Notes: generated by a model not told the origin, from the sequence alone. Counted from the stretch's first letter, positions 15,821 through 24,998 are shown. The stretch is 27,128 bases of DNA from JALZUU01 sp964441245 (GCA_964441245.1 CAYTVR010000085.1:1-27128), one strand, 5' to 3'. Translations and numbers: made by a program.

Positions 15821-16867
15821 TCAGTCCAGTTCTTCTGCCTTTCGATGTGCCTTATATCTACCTTTCCCAAATTTGGTTCCATTAAAGGATGCTGTTGGTT
15901 TTCTTTTCTCTTGTTCTTCTATGCTTAATTGACTAAAGTCGGCACATTTTTTAGAGCAAGTTTTTGAGTAGGTGTTGGCACAACTTTCACATTGGATAAA
16001 TAAAATATGGCAAGCATCATTGGCACAATTTACATGAGTGTCGCAAGCTTGGCCGCATTGATGACATACAGAAATGATTTCTTCACTAATCCGTTCCCCC
16101 ATTCGTTCATCGAAGACAAAATTTTTGCCTTTGAATTTATTGTCCAAACCTTTCGCTTGGACTTGTCGAGCATACTCGATAATGCCACCTTCGAGTTGGT
16201 AGACTTTTTCAAAACCTTTGTGTTTGTAATAAGCACTAGCTTTTTCACAACGAATGCCGCCAGTACAATACATGACAATGTTTTTATCCTTGTCTTCTTC
16301 TAACATTTTTTCGACAAGAGGTAAGGCTTCACGAAAAGTTTCTACATCAGGTAATATCGCATCTTTGAAATGCCCCACTTCACTTTCGTAATGATTGCGC
16401 ATATCTACGATGATGGTGTTGGGATCATCGGCTAATCGATTGAAATTTTCTGCATCAAGGTGTTCTCCTCTTTTGGTTACGTCAAAACTTTCATCATCCA
16501 AACCATCTGCAACAATTTTCTCTTTTACTTTTATTTTTAATTTATAAAAAGATTTCCCATCATCCTCGATCGCAATGTTCAATCGGACCCCTTCTAGAAA
16601 ACCAATGCCATAAACTTGGTTTTTAAAATCTTCGAAACGTTTTTCTGGTACTGAAATTTGTGCATTGATGCCTTCCGTAGCCAAATAAACTCGACCAAAG
16701 ACACCCAAGGCTGTCCATTCAATAAATAAATGATCTCTAAAAATATTTGGGTTTGGAATTTGAGCATATTGATAGAAAGAAAGCGTCACCCGTTTCTCGG
16801 TACTGTTCGCTAGTTGCTCTTTCAAAACCTCTTTATTGATCTTATTGTATAGTTTCTTTTTCTTCAT
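15821..16867 (-). CDS. trhO: tRNA uridine(34) hydroxylase TrhO (rhodanese-like, YceA family)
   Basis: 348 residues from the ATG at 16865-16867; the frame reaches a GTG at 16894, which I reject because MKKKKLYNKI matches the usual start of the family. It is alignable by eye with E. coli YceA/TrhO from end to end: VTLSFYQYAQI, WTALGVFGRVYLATEGINAQ, EDDGKSF, VDMRNHYESEVGHF, then the rhodanese loop CTGGIRCEKA with catalytic Cys201, EGGIIEYARQ, KNFVFDERMGERIS and a Cys-rich tail (CHQCG, CDTHVNC, C..C, C..C) that could bind a metal. The enzyme makes 5-hydroxyuridine at the wobble position of certain tRNAs, an oxygen-dependent step. Single gene in the cytoplasm. Confidence 0.95.
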   Translation of the reverse strand: MKKKKLYNKINKEVLKEQLANSTEKRVTLSFYQYAQIPNPNIFRDHLFIEWTALGVFGRVYLATEGINAQISVPEKRFEDFKNQVYGIGFLEGVRLNIAIEDDGKSFYKLKIKVKEKIVADGLDDESFDVTKRGEHLDAENFNRLADDPNTIIVDMRNHYESEVGHFKDAILPDVETFREALPLVEKMLEEDKDKNIVMYCTGGIRCEKASAYYKHKGFEKVYQLEGGIIEYARQVQAKGLDNKFKGKNFVFDERMGERISEEIISVCHQCGQACDTHVNCANDACHILFIQCESCANTYSKTCSKKCADFSQLSIEEQEKRKPTASFNGTKFGKGRYKAHRKAEELD

Positions 16868-16902
16868 GACTGAAAACCCTTTACATTTTAACACAAAGGT
16901 AA

Positions 16903-17070
16903 GGAATTTTGAATGAAGGAATGATTGAGTTTTGAATGATTAAATAATTGAATACCCCTCTAACGCGAATCCCACTTTCGAGTGCCATTCAATTATTCAA
17001 AATTCCATCATTCAAAACTTCTCGCACGTTCGAGTGTCATTCAATTATTCAAAATTCCATCATTCAATTA
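16903..17070. repeat. Repeat-rich intergenic element with a duplicated 39-nt unit
   Basis: Two direct copies of a 39-nt unit lie at 16977-17015 and 17029-17067, differing at one base (TTCGAGTG then C or T, then CATTCAATTATTCAAAA and on). The left part (16903-16953) carries inverted versions of the same words (GAATTTTGAATGA, ATAATTGAAT), so the whole can fold back. It shares words and the CTCTAACGCGA core with the palindrome at 7658-7750. It ends exactly at the stop codon of the subtilase gene (17071) and precedes trhO. Confidence 0.75.
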
Positions 17071-18846
17071 TTAATTCTTCACCACTTTTCCTTCTAAACG
17101 TCCTAACTCATGATCTAATTGATAAAAATAAACACCACTTGGTAGTGGATCCAAAGAAATTTGACGAGTATCGTTTTGTTCTAAGTCCCATTCGTAGTTT
17201 CCAATCAATTGTCCAGTTGCGTTGAAAATTTTGAGTTGGCTCGCTCCACTTAAATCTTTGATTTCAAATTGCAACTTATTTTGAAATGGATTTGGAAAAA
17301 CCTGAAGCTTGGCATTAGAAATCAATTTTTGGGTAGGCGTTGTCATACTCAAAGCCATTTGTACAGCAGCCAGTGCATCGACTCTTCCATGTCCATAAAT
17401 ATTGTTAGGCACATCGGTTCCTGGAGTATCACCGCAGGTTTCATCTGTTTGTTTTTGAATAGAAGTTTCTTCGATGATATCTTCAATGACTTCGACTTGC
17501 CCCGCGAGGGCAGGATTCGCAGAAATGACCAGAGCTACTAAACCTGCTACATGAGGTCCCGCCATGCTTGTACCCGTAAAGTAGGCATAACCTTCGCCCA
17601 CAATACTTGATCGAACCTGTCTTCCTGGAGCAGATACGTTAGGCTTCATTCGCATACTATTATCAACCATCACAGGACCACGGCTACTAAAGCTAGTGAT
17701 CGTATCGTTTTGGCGAGTAGCACCAACAGTAAAGCTGCTTTCAAAAATAGCCGCTGGTGTGCTAATTGATCCGCAACCATTCCCACCACTATTTCCAGCA
17801 GAAACGACGACAACGACTCCTGAGTTTTTAACATTATTGACAACCATTTCCATGATTCCCCAATTGGTCGAATCACAACCTTCCATTTCTGGACAACTCC
17901 ATGAGTTGGCAAAAACGTGAGGCGCTTTTGTTGGATCTGGGTTTTCATTATTCAGATCAGTAGGAGCCATTAACCACTCAAAACATTCAATATAACTAAC
18001 AGGAGAGCCATATCCACGTTCCATATTTCTACAAGAAATCCATTGTGCATCTGGAGCTACACCAATATAATCGTCTCCATCAGAACCGACCATTGTTCCC
18101 ATGGTGTGCGTACCATGATTGTTGTCATCGCATGGAACGATGGAATTTAATCCACAAGGATTATTGCTTGGGGCAATAATAGAATCGCCATGTAATAAAT
18201 TGATTTCATGAATCGCATCATGCCAATTGTAATTGTGATCAGAAGTCATATTCATTTCATCCCATCCTCTATATTTTGATTTTAATGCAGGATGCGTCCA
18301 ATCATAACCTGTATCTTGACCACCTACGACAACTCCTTGTCCACGATAGCCCATATCCCATACTTCTTCAGCATTGATCATTTGGAGTCCCCACGTTGTT
18401 TCTCGTTGAGTCGCTATATTTTCTATTATAGGCTCATCTATTTTGAAAGGACTATTTTCAATGATTTTTTCTACTTCAGCTTGCTCCGCTAATAATTGAA
18501 TGAGTTGAATGTCCCCTTTAGAAGCGATTGCATTGACCACATAAAAAGATTGGACTGGTGCTTGAGCATTTTGGAGGATTTGGATAAGGTTGCCTTGGCT
18601 TTTAGTGGCTGTCGTTTTTAATTGATTAAAAACAAATTGAGCACGTGTCGTTTTAGTTTTGAAGCTTCGACTCTTGGAAAGGTCAGCCTGATCTTTTAAT
18701 TGAACGATAAAAGCGACTGCTTCTAGTCTTGCTTTTTCAATTAATGAATCACTTACTTTTTGTTCCCAAGGTTCTGTGAGATTTGTCGAAGACAAAAAGG
18801 TGAAAAAACTGAAGAATAGGATAATGGAAATAATTCTGTTTAGCAT
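17071..18846 (-). CDS. Secreted S8 subtilisin-like serine protease with a T9SS C-terminal sorting domain
   Basis: 591 residues. A signal peptide (MLNRIISIILFFSFFTFLSS) is followed by an inhibitor-like propeptide to about residue 135. The peptidase S8 domain, about 150-495, has all catalytic motifs: GGQDTGYDWTHP with Asp178, NNHGTHTMGTMVG with His244, SAGNSGG with oxyanion-hole Asn352 and FTGTSMAGPHVAGL with Ser427. The closing roughly 80 residues (LQVFPNPFQNKLQFEI, IFNATGQLIGNYEW, GVYFYQLDHE, GKVVKN) form a type A sorting domain for the type IX secretion system, so it is probably exported across the outer membrane. It likely degrades extracellular protein. ATG start; candidate -7 element 26 nt upstream. 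No neighbouring protease or inhibitor gene. Confidence 0.93.
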   Translation of the reverse strand: MLNRIISIILFFSFFTFLSSTNLTEPWEQKVSDSLIEKARLEAVAFIVQLKDQADLSKSRSFKTKTTRAQFVFNQLKTTATKSQGNLIQILQNAQAPVQSFYVVNAIASKGDIQLIQLLAEQAEVEKIIENSPFKIDEPIIENIATQRETTWGLQMINAEEVWDMGYRGQGVVVGGQDTGYDWTHPALKSKYRGWDEMNMTSDHNYNWHDAIHEINLLHGDSIIAPSNNPCGLNSIVPCDDNNHGTHTMGTMVGSDGDDYIGVAPDAQWISCRNMERGYGSPVSYIECFEWLMAPTDLNNENPDPTKAPHVFANSWSCPEMEGCDSTNWGIMEMVVNNVKNSGVVVVVSAGNSGGNGCGSISTPAAIFESSFTVGATRQNDTITSFSSRGPVMVDNSMRMKPNVSAPGRQVRSSIVGEGYAYFTGTSMAGPHVAGLVALVISANPALAGQVEVIEDIIEETSIQKQTDETCGDTPGTDVPNNIYGHGRVDALAAVQMALSMTTPTQKLISNAKLQVFPNPFQNKLQFEIKDLSGASQLKIFNATGQLIGNYEWDLEQNDTRQISLDPLPSGVYFYQLDHELGRLEGKVVKN

Positions 18847-19154
18847 GGTGTATTATATTTTTAGCGAATAACAAAGTTAAATTAATTAACGGAGTGATGT
18901 AAGTATTTGTTTAATAAATAGAAGACAAAAAGCGAGAGAAATGGAAGCGTTTATTTTTTGTAGAAATTCTAAAATCCTTTTGGTTGTTTTTTACATGACT
19001 CTAATAAAAGCTAAAGTCAAATAATTTTGCATCCTTAATTTAATTTGTTTATATTCGTAAGCTAAAGGATGAAATAAATAGCCTCAACTAATTGAATTAG
19101 AGCTTTGGTACACCTATTATTTACTTTTTATTCTTTTACGGTATATGCTCAACT
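18847..19154. other. Divergent intergenic region
   Basis: This 308-nt gap separates the divergent subtilase and GNAT genes and must hold both promoters. I can support a -7 element for the subtilase (18872-18879, listed) and a weaker TAATTTTG at 19022-19029 on the plus strand that would give the GNAT gene a leader of about 120 nt. No coding frame or hairpin of note. Confidence 0.5.
18872..18879 (-). promoter_or_regulatory. Bacteroidota -7 promoter element for the subtilase gene
   Basis: On the minus strand the sequence reads TAACTTTG, an exact TAnnTTTG match, 26 nt before the ATG of the subtilase. I find no clear -33 TTG at 19-21 nt spacing. Confidence 0.5.
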
Positions 19155-19640
19155 ATGATTAAACAAACAATCTACAACCCTTTTACAGGAATCACACCTG
19201 CAGAAAGAAGCGCCATTATTAAGTTTATATGCGAAAGCAATGGAGGAATTGGAATAGAGAAAAAATCTATTTCGAAAGCTTTGGATTATGCAGTTAAGGA
19301 TTGCCCATCTTTTGGTGGTTTTGTATTATTAATGGAAGAAGATCAAAAAATTATTGGTGCGATGATCATCAATCGAACTGGGATGGAAGGATATCGTGCA
19401 GAAAATGTTTTGGCTTTTTTTGCAACAGACATCAATCATCGGAATAATGGCCTTGGCAGGAAAATGATGGAAAAGGCAATGGGAAATATCAAAGGAGATA
19501 TTTCATTGCATTTAGGTCCCAATCATCCAGAAAAAACTTTGTTTGAGGCCTTAGGTTTCAAAGCTCAATATGTTGAAATGCGGCTCAATAAATTAGCGCC
19601 TCAAAGAATTAGAACAATCAAAACGAGAATTACGGTTTAG
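19155..19640 (+). CDS. GNAT-family N-acetyltransferase
   Basis: 161 residues. The acetyl-CoA pyrophosphate loop is evident in FFATDINHRNNGLGRKMMEK (R-N-N-G-L-G, motif A), preceded by a strand FGGFVLLMEEDQKIIGAMII and followed by the C-terminal PEKTLFEALGFKAQYVEM segment typical of GNAT motif B. It should acetylate an amine with acetyl-CoA in the cytoplasm; nothing shows the substrate. The N-terminal 45 residues (NPFTGITPAERSAIIKFICE) are less typical and may shape the acceptor site. Start is the ATG at 19155. It stands alone, with an AT-rich dyad right after the stop codon (19638-19659) that may end the transcript. Confidence 0.85.
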   Translation: MIKQTIYNPFTGITPAERSAIIKFICESNGGIGIEKKSISKALDYAVKDCPSFGGFVLLMEEDQKIIGAMIINRTGMEGYRAENVLAFFATDINHRNNGLGRKMMEKAMGNIKGDISLHLGPNHPEKTLFEALGFKAQYVEMRLNKLAPQRIRTIKTRITV

Positions 19641-20052
19641 TATTTTTTGAAAAAACTAAATCCTTTATTCTAATACGGCCAAATATTACTTAAATAAGAT
19701 CAAGTAATTTCTAGATTAACATAAAGAAGTTAATTTTTTACCTTCTTAAAACCATTGAAAACATTCTTCGTTTCTCCAACACTTAATGAAAGAGATATTT
19801 AAAATGCTGAATGTCTTGAACAATGAAATACCCCTTTTTTTCGTATTATAGTTACTATTTATAATTGCTCCAAAATGTTGAGCAACCAATCTATAGCACA
19901 AGGCCTACTGATAAAAAATCAACAACAAAACGAAAATAAATAAATTTAGAGAACTTATATTTTATAAATGAAGTTCTTTAAGTAAGTTCTAAACAAACCT
20001 AGTCGCTTAGGGTGTTGAGAAGCATTTTATAGTTTTTAAAATTTCCGGAATA
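19641..20052. other. Intergenic region without a recognisable gene
   Basis: 412 nt, strongly AT-rich. A 22-codon frame starting MLSNQSIAQGLL at about 19875 is too short to support. Words AGAACTTA / TAAGTTCT near 19950-19990 form an imperfect dyad. I see no promoter with a TAnnTTTG element, no RNA gene and no repeat shared with the rest of the window. Confidence 0.4.
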
Positions 20053-21048
20053 ATGAACGATACTCTCGATAACAATGCTTTCGCAAAAGGCAAAGGAGGA
20101 TCTCAAAAATCGTCGCTACAAAAAAAAACAGCTACCATTAAAGACAACCCAGTCATTAAAGATGGAAGGAGTTTTCCTTTTAGTCCTGTTCTTTCCATTC
20201 CATTGCAAACTTTTACGATTTCTCCTTTTGAACAGCTTATTCTTGAAGGACAGCGAGGAGCGAAAATTCATGTTGAACCTGATTCTTTTGTCTATATGAA
20301 TGGGATTCCCGTCAAAGAGCCCATAGAAATAGAAATGAAAGAGGTCTATCTGAAATCAGGGATGATTCGTGAAAACTTAACAACGACTTCTGATACTAAG
20401 ATGCTAGAGTCTGGTGGGATGATCTATTTAAATGCAACAAGCTATGATGAAAATGTTAGAATTAGACCAGACCAACCGATTCATATAGAAATGCCTCGAT
20501 CACAAAATGGATTATTACCAGGGATGAGAATTTTTAATGGTCAACGATATGGGAGCGAAGCACCAATCAATTGGACTTTAAATCCAGAACGTCGTTTGCA
20601 TCGACAAGCTAATCCTAATAGTATTTTGCGAAAACGCCCTTTCCGAAGTTTTAGAAACCAAAAAGGAACTTCACTCGCCCGTGGGTTAAATAAATACCTC
20701 TTTGAAACCAATCGCTTAGGTTGGGTGAATTGTGAAAAATTTTTGAAAGAAGAAAAAGAAATGACTTCATTAACGATTGTTGAATCGGTAGATGCAATCA
20801 TTGAAGCAAAAGTAGTTTTAAAAGATTTTAATTCAGTGTTACCTGTTTTTCAAGAAGAAGGGAAATATATAGCTCCATCAGTTCCTGTTGGCGAAAAAGT
20901 ATTTGTTGTTGGTTTAGGAAAAGTAGGAGAGGAGATATATTTAGCGGTCAAAGAAACAGTGGTGCAAAAAAATCATAAAGAATCTTTAGAATTTAAACTA
21001 GAGAGCCCCGAAAATATTCGAAAAAAATTAAAATCTATTAATACCTAG
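20053..21048 (+). CDS. Bacteroidota protein of unknown function, beta-rich, no signal peptide
   Basis: 331 residues. The segment GAKIHVEPDSFVYMNGIPVK, then KEPIEIEMKEVYLKSGMIRE and GGMIYLNATSYDE follows a pattern I know from many Bacteroidota envelope proteins (G-x-x-I-x-I-P-x-x-x-F ... V-x-I-x-x-x-E-x-Y ... LETGGMIYIxA), and NRLGWVNCEKF in the second half matches their N-x-G-W-I-N-C-D-x-F motif. Those relatives usually carry a signal peptide or lipobox; here the N-terminus (MNDTLDNNAFAKGKGGSQKS) is polar and Lys/Ser-rich, so either this protein is cytoplasmic or the gene has lost its export signal. A basic RLHRQANPNSILRKRPFRSF stretch lies in the middle. Function unknown; a terminator hairpin overlaps the stop codon. 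Confidence 0.7.
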   Translation: MNDTLDNNAFAKGKGGSQKSSLQKKTATIKDNPVIKDGRSFPFSPVLSIPLQTFTISPFEQLILEGQRGAKIHVEPDSFVYMNGIPVKEPIEIEMKEVYLKSGMIRENLTTTSDTKMLESGGMIYLNATSYDENVRIRPDQPIHIEMPRSQNGLLPGMRIFNGQRYGSEAPINWTLNPERRLHRQANPNSILRKRPFRSFRNQKGTSLARGLNKYLFETNRLGWVNCEKFLKEEKEMTSLTIVESVDAIIEAKVVLKDFNSVLPVFQEEGKYIAPSVPVGEKVFVVGLGKVGEEIYLAVKETVVQKNHKESLEFKLESPENIRKKLKSINT

Positions 21049-21091
21049 GCATTAGGATTACTGATCCTGATACTTAGGTATGTGTTTTTTT
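21042..21091 (+). terminator. Intrinsic terminator overlapping the stop codon
   Basis: Imperfect 17-nt arms at 21042-21058 (TACCTAGGCATTAGGAT) and 21064-21080 enclose TACTG; 14 of 17 positions pair. TGTG and seven T residues follow (to 21091). The TAG stop codon of the 331-residue gene is inside the left arm. Its position between two convergent genes could also stop the AMP nucleosidase transcript. Confidence 0.85.
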
Positions 21092-21104
21092 GAGCAAGCA
21101 AATT

Positions 21105-21878
21105 TTAGAACCGCAAGTGTTTTACCGTCAAATCATTGTTTTTTAATTTCATCAAGGACTCAATTCCAATTTTCAAATGTTCGTCAGCAAATTTTTGAGT
21201 CACAATCTTATCACTCGCTTCCGTTTTGACTCCCTCAGGAACCATTGGCATATCTGATACCAAAAGAAGTGCTCCAGCTGGGATATAATTTTTAAAGGCT
21301 GCGGTAAAAATGGTAGCAGTCTCCATATCCACTGCGATTGGTCGCAAAGATCTCAAATACTTTTTAAAATCCTTTCGATGTTCCCAAACACGTTTGTTGG
21401 TGGTATAAATAGTTCCTGTCCAATAATCTCGATCGTGATCTCGAATGGTAGATGACAGCGCTTTTTGCATGGCGAAGGCAGGTAAGGCAGGTACTTCAGG
21501 AGGTAAATAATCATTGGAAGTTCCTTCTCCACGGATCGCTGCTATCGGAAGGATCAAATCTCCAACTTTGTTTTGCTTGCTTTTTACCCCACCACATTTT
21601 CCAAGAAAAACAGCCGCTTTAGGTTTGATAGCTGTAAGCAAATCGATAATGGTTCCCGCATTTGGACTTCCCATTCCAAAGTTGATAATGGTAATTCCGT
21701 TGGCTGTAGCCGAAGGCATAGCTCTGTCTGTACCTTTGATTTCTACATCATGCCATTCAGAAAACATTTTAACATACTTGTTGAAATTGACAAGAATGAT
21801 ATACTCTCCGTAATCTTCTAATGCGGTTCCGGTATATCGGGGTAACCAATTTTCTACTATTTCTTTTTTTGTCTTCAT
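21105..21878 (-). CDS. amn: AMP nucleosidase (PNP/UDP phosphorylase superfamily)
   Basis: 257 residues, the length of the short Bacteroidota AMP nucleosidases rather than the longer E. coli Amn with its extra N-terminal domain. Family landmarks are INFGMGSPNAGTIIDLLTAI (phosphate-binding loop region), VFLGKCGGVKSKQNKVGDLI, IRGEGTSNDYLPPEVPALPA, VDMETATIFTAAF with the ribose-binding Met185-Glu186, and LLVSDMPMVPEG with the likely catalytic Asp209. It hydrolyses AMP to adenine and ribose 5-phosphate, which adjusts adenylate levels. ATG at 21876-21878. It is a single gene divergent from pheT. Confidence 0.9.
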   Translation of the reverse strand: MKTKKEIVENWLPRYTGTALEDYGEYIILVNFNKYVKMFSEWHDVEIKGTDRAMPSATANGITIINFGMGSPNAGTIIDLLTAIKPKAAVFLGKCGGVKSKQNKVGDLILPIAAIRGEGTSNDYLPPEVPALPAFAMQKALSSTIRDHDRDYWTGTIYTTNKRVWEHRKDFKKYLRSLRPIAVDMETATIFTAAFKNYIPAGALLLVSDMPMVPEGVKTEASDKIVTQKFADEHLKIGIESLMKLKNNDLTVKHLRF

Positions 21879-22208
21879 AATTTAAATTTACGTGAAAAAA
21901 TTTAGGGAACAACAAAAGCGCGATCAAATTAGTTCCGAAAGCCAGATAAATTATTTCCTCGAAAGAGTAAATAAGCACTAAAAACGATCAATAAACAATG
22001 AAATTTCAGCGTTTTTCAACATTTTTAATCCAATCCTTATGCTGAACGTATTCCACGATAAAAAGATACTGAACGATTGTTCTTTATTCCTTGTTTTTCC
22101 ACTCAATTCGGTACTTTACATCATTCTATAAAATTCACTATCTTTGCGCCCTAAATTTAGGAGTTCAAAAGAAGCAATTCGCTTATTTCAAAAAAGTACA
22201 GCAAACAA
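21879..22208. other. Divergent intergenic region between amn and pheT
   Basis: 330 nt. The pheT promoter (-7 at 22139-22146) is listed separately. I find no TAnnTTTG element for amn. No attenuator-like Phe-rich leader peptide or T-box is visible in the pheT leader, which is only about 55 nt. Confidence 0.5.
22139..22146 (+). promoter_or_regulatory. Bacteroidota -7 promoter element for the pheT operon
   Basis: TATCTTTG followed by CGCC is an exact TAnnTTTG match, 62 nt before the pheT ATG. A TTTACA at 22115-22120 lies 18 nt upstream, near the usual -33 position, though not the TTG consensus. Confidence 0.65.
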
Positions 22209-24668
22209 ATGAATATTTCACTTAATTGGCTTAAAGATTACCTCAATATAGACCTTTCCGCAGAACAGGTTTCTGAAATATTGACCGATATAGGATTGGA
22301 GGTAGAAGGAATGGAAACAGTTGAGACCATCAAAGGAGGACTAACAGGGGTCAAAATCGGATTAGTAAAAACTTGTGTCAAACATCCCAATGCAGATAAA
22401 TTGTCATTGACCACCGTAGATGTGGGAGAGGAAAATGAGTTACAAATCGTTTGCGGAGCACCGAATGTAGCGGCAGGACAAAAAGTAGCGGTCGCTACGG
22501 TAGGGACGATGTTATATGATGATAAAGGAGAAGGTTTTAAAATCAAAAAAGGAAAAATTCGAGGAGAAGTTTCTGAAGGCATGATTTGCGCTGAAGATGA
22601 ATTAGGCTTAGGCAATAGTCATGATGGAATCATTGTTTTACCGGAAACGGTAGCTGTCGGAACCCTAGCCAAAGACTACTACGAAGTAGAAACGGACATC
22701 GTTTATGAAATTGGCTTGACGCCGAATAGATCTGATGCCACTTCCCATCTTGGTGTTGCCAAAGATTTGGCTGCTGCATTAAAAATTAGATTTGGACATT
22801 CAGGAGAGGTCAAATTACCTTCGGTTGAAAACTTTAAAGTAGACAATCAGAGCTTGCCTATTGAAGTGGAAGTAGCAAACGATACTTCTTGTCCAAGATA
22901 TACAGGGATTAGCATTAAAGGGATCACGGTTAAAGAATCTCCCAATTGGTTAAAAAATCGATTGAATGCAGTTGGAGTACGTCCCATTAACAATATTGTG
23001 GATGTCACCAACTTTGTGTTACATGAATTGGGGCAACCATTACATGCATTTGATGCAGATCAAATCAAAGGACAAAAGGTAATCGTTAAAACCTTATCAG
23101 AAGGTACTCCTTTTCTATCATTAGATGAAGTAGAAAGAAAGTTAAGCCAAGAGGATTTGATGATCTGTGATGGAGATTCAAAAGGGATGTGTATCGCTGG
23201 TGTTTTTGGTGGATTAAATTCAGGTGTAAGCGATCAGACGCAAAATATTTTTTTAGAAGCGGCGCATTTCAATGCAAAGCAGATCAGAAGAAGTAGTACT
23301 CGACATTTATTGCGAACAGACGCAGCAGTTTGTTTTGAAAAAGGAAGTGATCCGAATATTACAGTATATGCCTTGAAAAGAGCTGCATTGTTATTTCAGG
23401 AAGTCGCTGGTGGCGAAATAGCTTCTGAAGTGGTGGATATCTATCCAAATACAATAGATCCTGTAAAAATTGATGTCACTTATCGAAACATCAGTCGATT
23501 AATTGGGGTAGATATTCCAGTGGATGAAGTGAAAGCTATTTTAGCAGCGATGAAAATAGGAATCGTTTCAGAAACAGATACTGGTTTGACTGTAGCCATT
23601 CCTACGAATAAAGTAGATGTGACTCGAGAAGTGGATGTGATTGAAGAGATTCTTCGGATTTATGGCTTCAATAAAGTTCCCGTTCCGACTCAAGTACGAA
23701 ATGCCATTTCGCTCAGCGAAAAACCTAATAAGCAAAAAATCAAAAACAGTGCTGCGGATTATTTGAGTGCTCAAGGTTTCAATGAAATCATGGGAATTTC
23801 TTTAACCCAGTCTCGATATTTCACGGAAGTGATGCCTGTACCAGAAAAGGAACTGGTGTATGTCAACAATACCTCTAACATTCATTTGGATGTGATGCGT
23901 TCGAATATGTTGTTTAGCGGTTTGGAAGCCATTGTGCACAATCAAAATCGTCAAAATTCAGATTTGAAATTGTTTGAATTTGGTTATTCTTATCTAAAAA
24001 AAGAAGAAGAATTTCAAGAAGACGCTCATTTGACCATCTTTGTTACAGGAAAAAGTCAATCAGAAAGTTGGTTAAATAAAGAAAATGCTTCAAGTAGTTA
24101 TTATAGTTTGAAAGCGATTGTGGATAACCTGATGGCCCGTTTGGGAATAGGAAAATTCCAACAGACGGTACTCAACTCAAGTGACGAAAGCAACGCTGAA
24201 TCATTGACTTATGGTCTTCGATATCATCGTGGTGCGCAAGTTTTGGTTGAATTTGGGAAAGTACGCCCTCAATTAGTGAAAAAAATGGACGTCAAACAGG
24301 AAGTATTCTATGCGGATATTAACTGGGATTCAGTGGTTAAAGCCCTTAAAAAGCACCAAATCACTTTTGAAGAATTAACTAAATATCCAACTGTTCGTAG
24401 AGATTTAGCGCTCGTTATTGATAATTCCATTAATTTTGATGATATTGCGTTGATTGCCAGAAAGACAGGCAAGAAAATATTAAAAAATATTAACTTATTT
24501 GATGTATACAAGAATGAAGAACAACTAGGAAAAGATAAAAAATCCTATGCTGTAAGCTTCGTTTTTGAAGATGTGACCAAGACCTTAAAAGATAAAGAGG
24601 TTGATAAGATCATGAATCAGTTGATTCAGACCTACGAAACTAAGCTTGGCGCAAAAATTCGAAGATAA
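22209..24668 (+). CDS. pheT: Phenylalanine--tRNA ligase beta subunit
   Basis: 819 residues, full length for bacterial PheT. It opens with MNISLNWLKDYLNIDLSAEQ, then the OB-fold tRNA-binding domain (about 42-155, with CVKHPNADKLSLTTVDVG and QIVCGAPNVAAGQKVAVA), the B3/B4 domain (about 215-390, with INNIVDVTNFVLHELGQPLH and FDADQI), the B5 domain (about 405-480) and the C-terminal anticodon-binding ferredoxin-like domain (about 725-819, starting YPTVRRDLALVIDNSINF). With PheS, encoded elsewhere, it charges tRNA-Phe; editing of mis-charged Tyr-tRNA resides in the B3/B4 domain. First gene of a likely operon with the coiled-coil gene (30 nt gap) and zapA. Confidence 0.97.
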   Translation: MNISLNWLKDYLNIDLSAEQVSEILTDIGLEVEGMETVETIKGGLTGVKIGLVKTCVKHPNADKLSLTTVDVGEENELQIVCGAPNVAAGQKVAVATVGTMLYDDKGEGFKIKKGKIRGEVSEGMICAEDELGLGNSHDGIIVLPETVAVGTLAKDYYEVETDIVYEIGLTPNRSDATSHLGVAKDLAAALKIRFGHSGEVKLPSVENFKVDNQSLPIEVEVANDTSCPRYTGISIKGITVKESPNWLKNRLNAVGVRPINNIVDVTNFVLHELGQPLHAFDADQIKGQKVIVKTLSEGTPFLSLDEVERKLSQEDLMICDGDSKGMCIAGVFGGLNSGVSDQTQNIFLEAAHFNAKQIRRSSTRHLLRTDAAVCFEKGSDPNITVYALKRAALLFQEVAGGEIASEVVDIYPNTIDPVKIDVTYRNISRLIGVDIPVDEVKAILAAMKIGIVSETDTGLTVAIPTNKVDVTREVDVIEEILRIYGFNKVPVPTQVRNAISLSEKPNKQKIKNSAADYLSAQGFNEIMGISLTQSRYFTEVMPVPEKELVYVNNTSNIHLDVMRSNMLFSGLEAIVHNQNRQNSDLKLFEFGYSYLKKEEEFQEDAHLTIFVTGKSQSESWLNKENASSSYYSLKAIVDNLMARLGIGKFQQTVLNSSDESNAESLTYGLRYHRGAQVLVEFGKVRPQLVKKMDVKQEVFYADINWDSVVKALKKHQITFEELTKYPTVRRDLALVIDNSINFDDIALIARKTGKKILKNINLFDVYKNEEQLGKDKKSYAVSFVFEDVTKTLKDKEVDKIMNQLIQTYETKLGAKIRR

Positions 24669-24698
24669 TAATTAGGGGTCAACCCAAAAGAACATATA

Positions 24699-24995
24699 AT
24701 GCAAGGATTATCCGATAAACTTACCGTAATAGAAGAAAAGGTAAAGTTACTCGCCCGCAAATTGGAGCAAGTGCAAGCGGAAAATGCTGGATTAAAAGAA
24801 GAAAACAGAAAACTTAAAACAGATTTGTCTACCAATCATGCGAAAGGTATTCAAATTACACCTCCGGTAGCAGTTGCGCCGAAGACGAAGGAGAAGAATG
24901 AGAAGGAACCAATGAGTTCTACGAAGCTGAAGAAAGAAATTGATCAATACATTAAAGAAATAGACAAATGTATTGTCTGGTTGGAAAAATCATAA
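24699..24995 (+). CDS. Small coiled-coil protein, ZapB-like in form
   Basis: 98 residues. Residues 1-45 (DKLTVIEEKVKLLARKLEQV and on to LKEENRKLKTDL) form a heptad coiled coil; a linker rich in Pro/Val/Lys (about 50-70) leads to a second helix ending KEIDQYIKEIDKCIVWLEK. No signal peptide. It is encoded between pheT and zapA, with 30 nt before it and only 3 nt between its stop and the zapA ATG, so it is co-translated with zapA. The coiled coil and neighbour suggest a partner in the division ring, as ZapB is for ZapA in E. coli, but sequence similarity is not sufficient to claim orthology. Confidence 0.7.
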   Translation: MQGLSDKLTVIEEKVKLLARKLEQVQAENAGLKEENRKLKTDLSTNHAKGIQITPPVAVAPKTKEKNEKEPMSSTKLKKEIDQYIKEIDKCIVWLEKS

Positions 24996-24998
24996 GGT

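Noticed and set aside
22147..22208. T-box or Phe attenuator leader for pheT
   Set aside because: The leader is too short for a T-box, and no Phe-rich leader peptide or terminator/antiterminator pair is visible.
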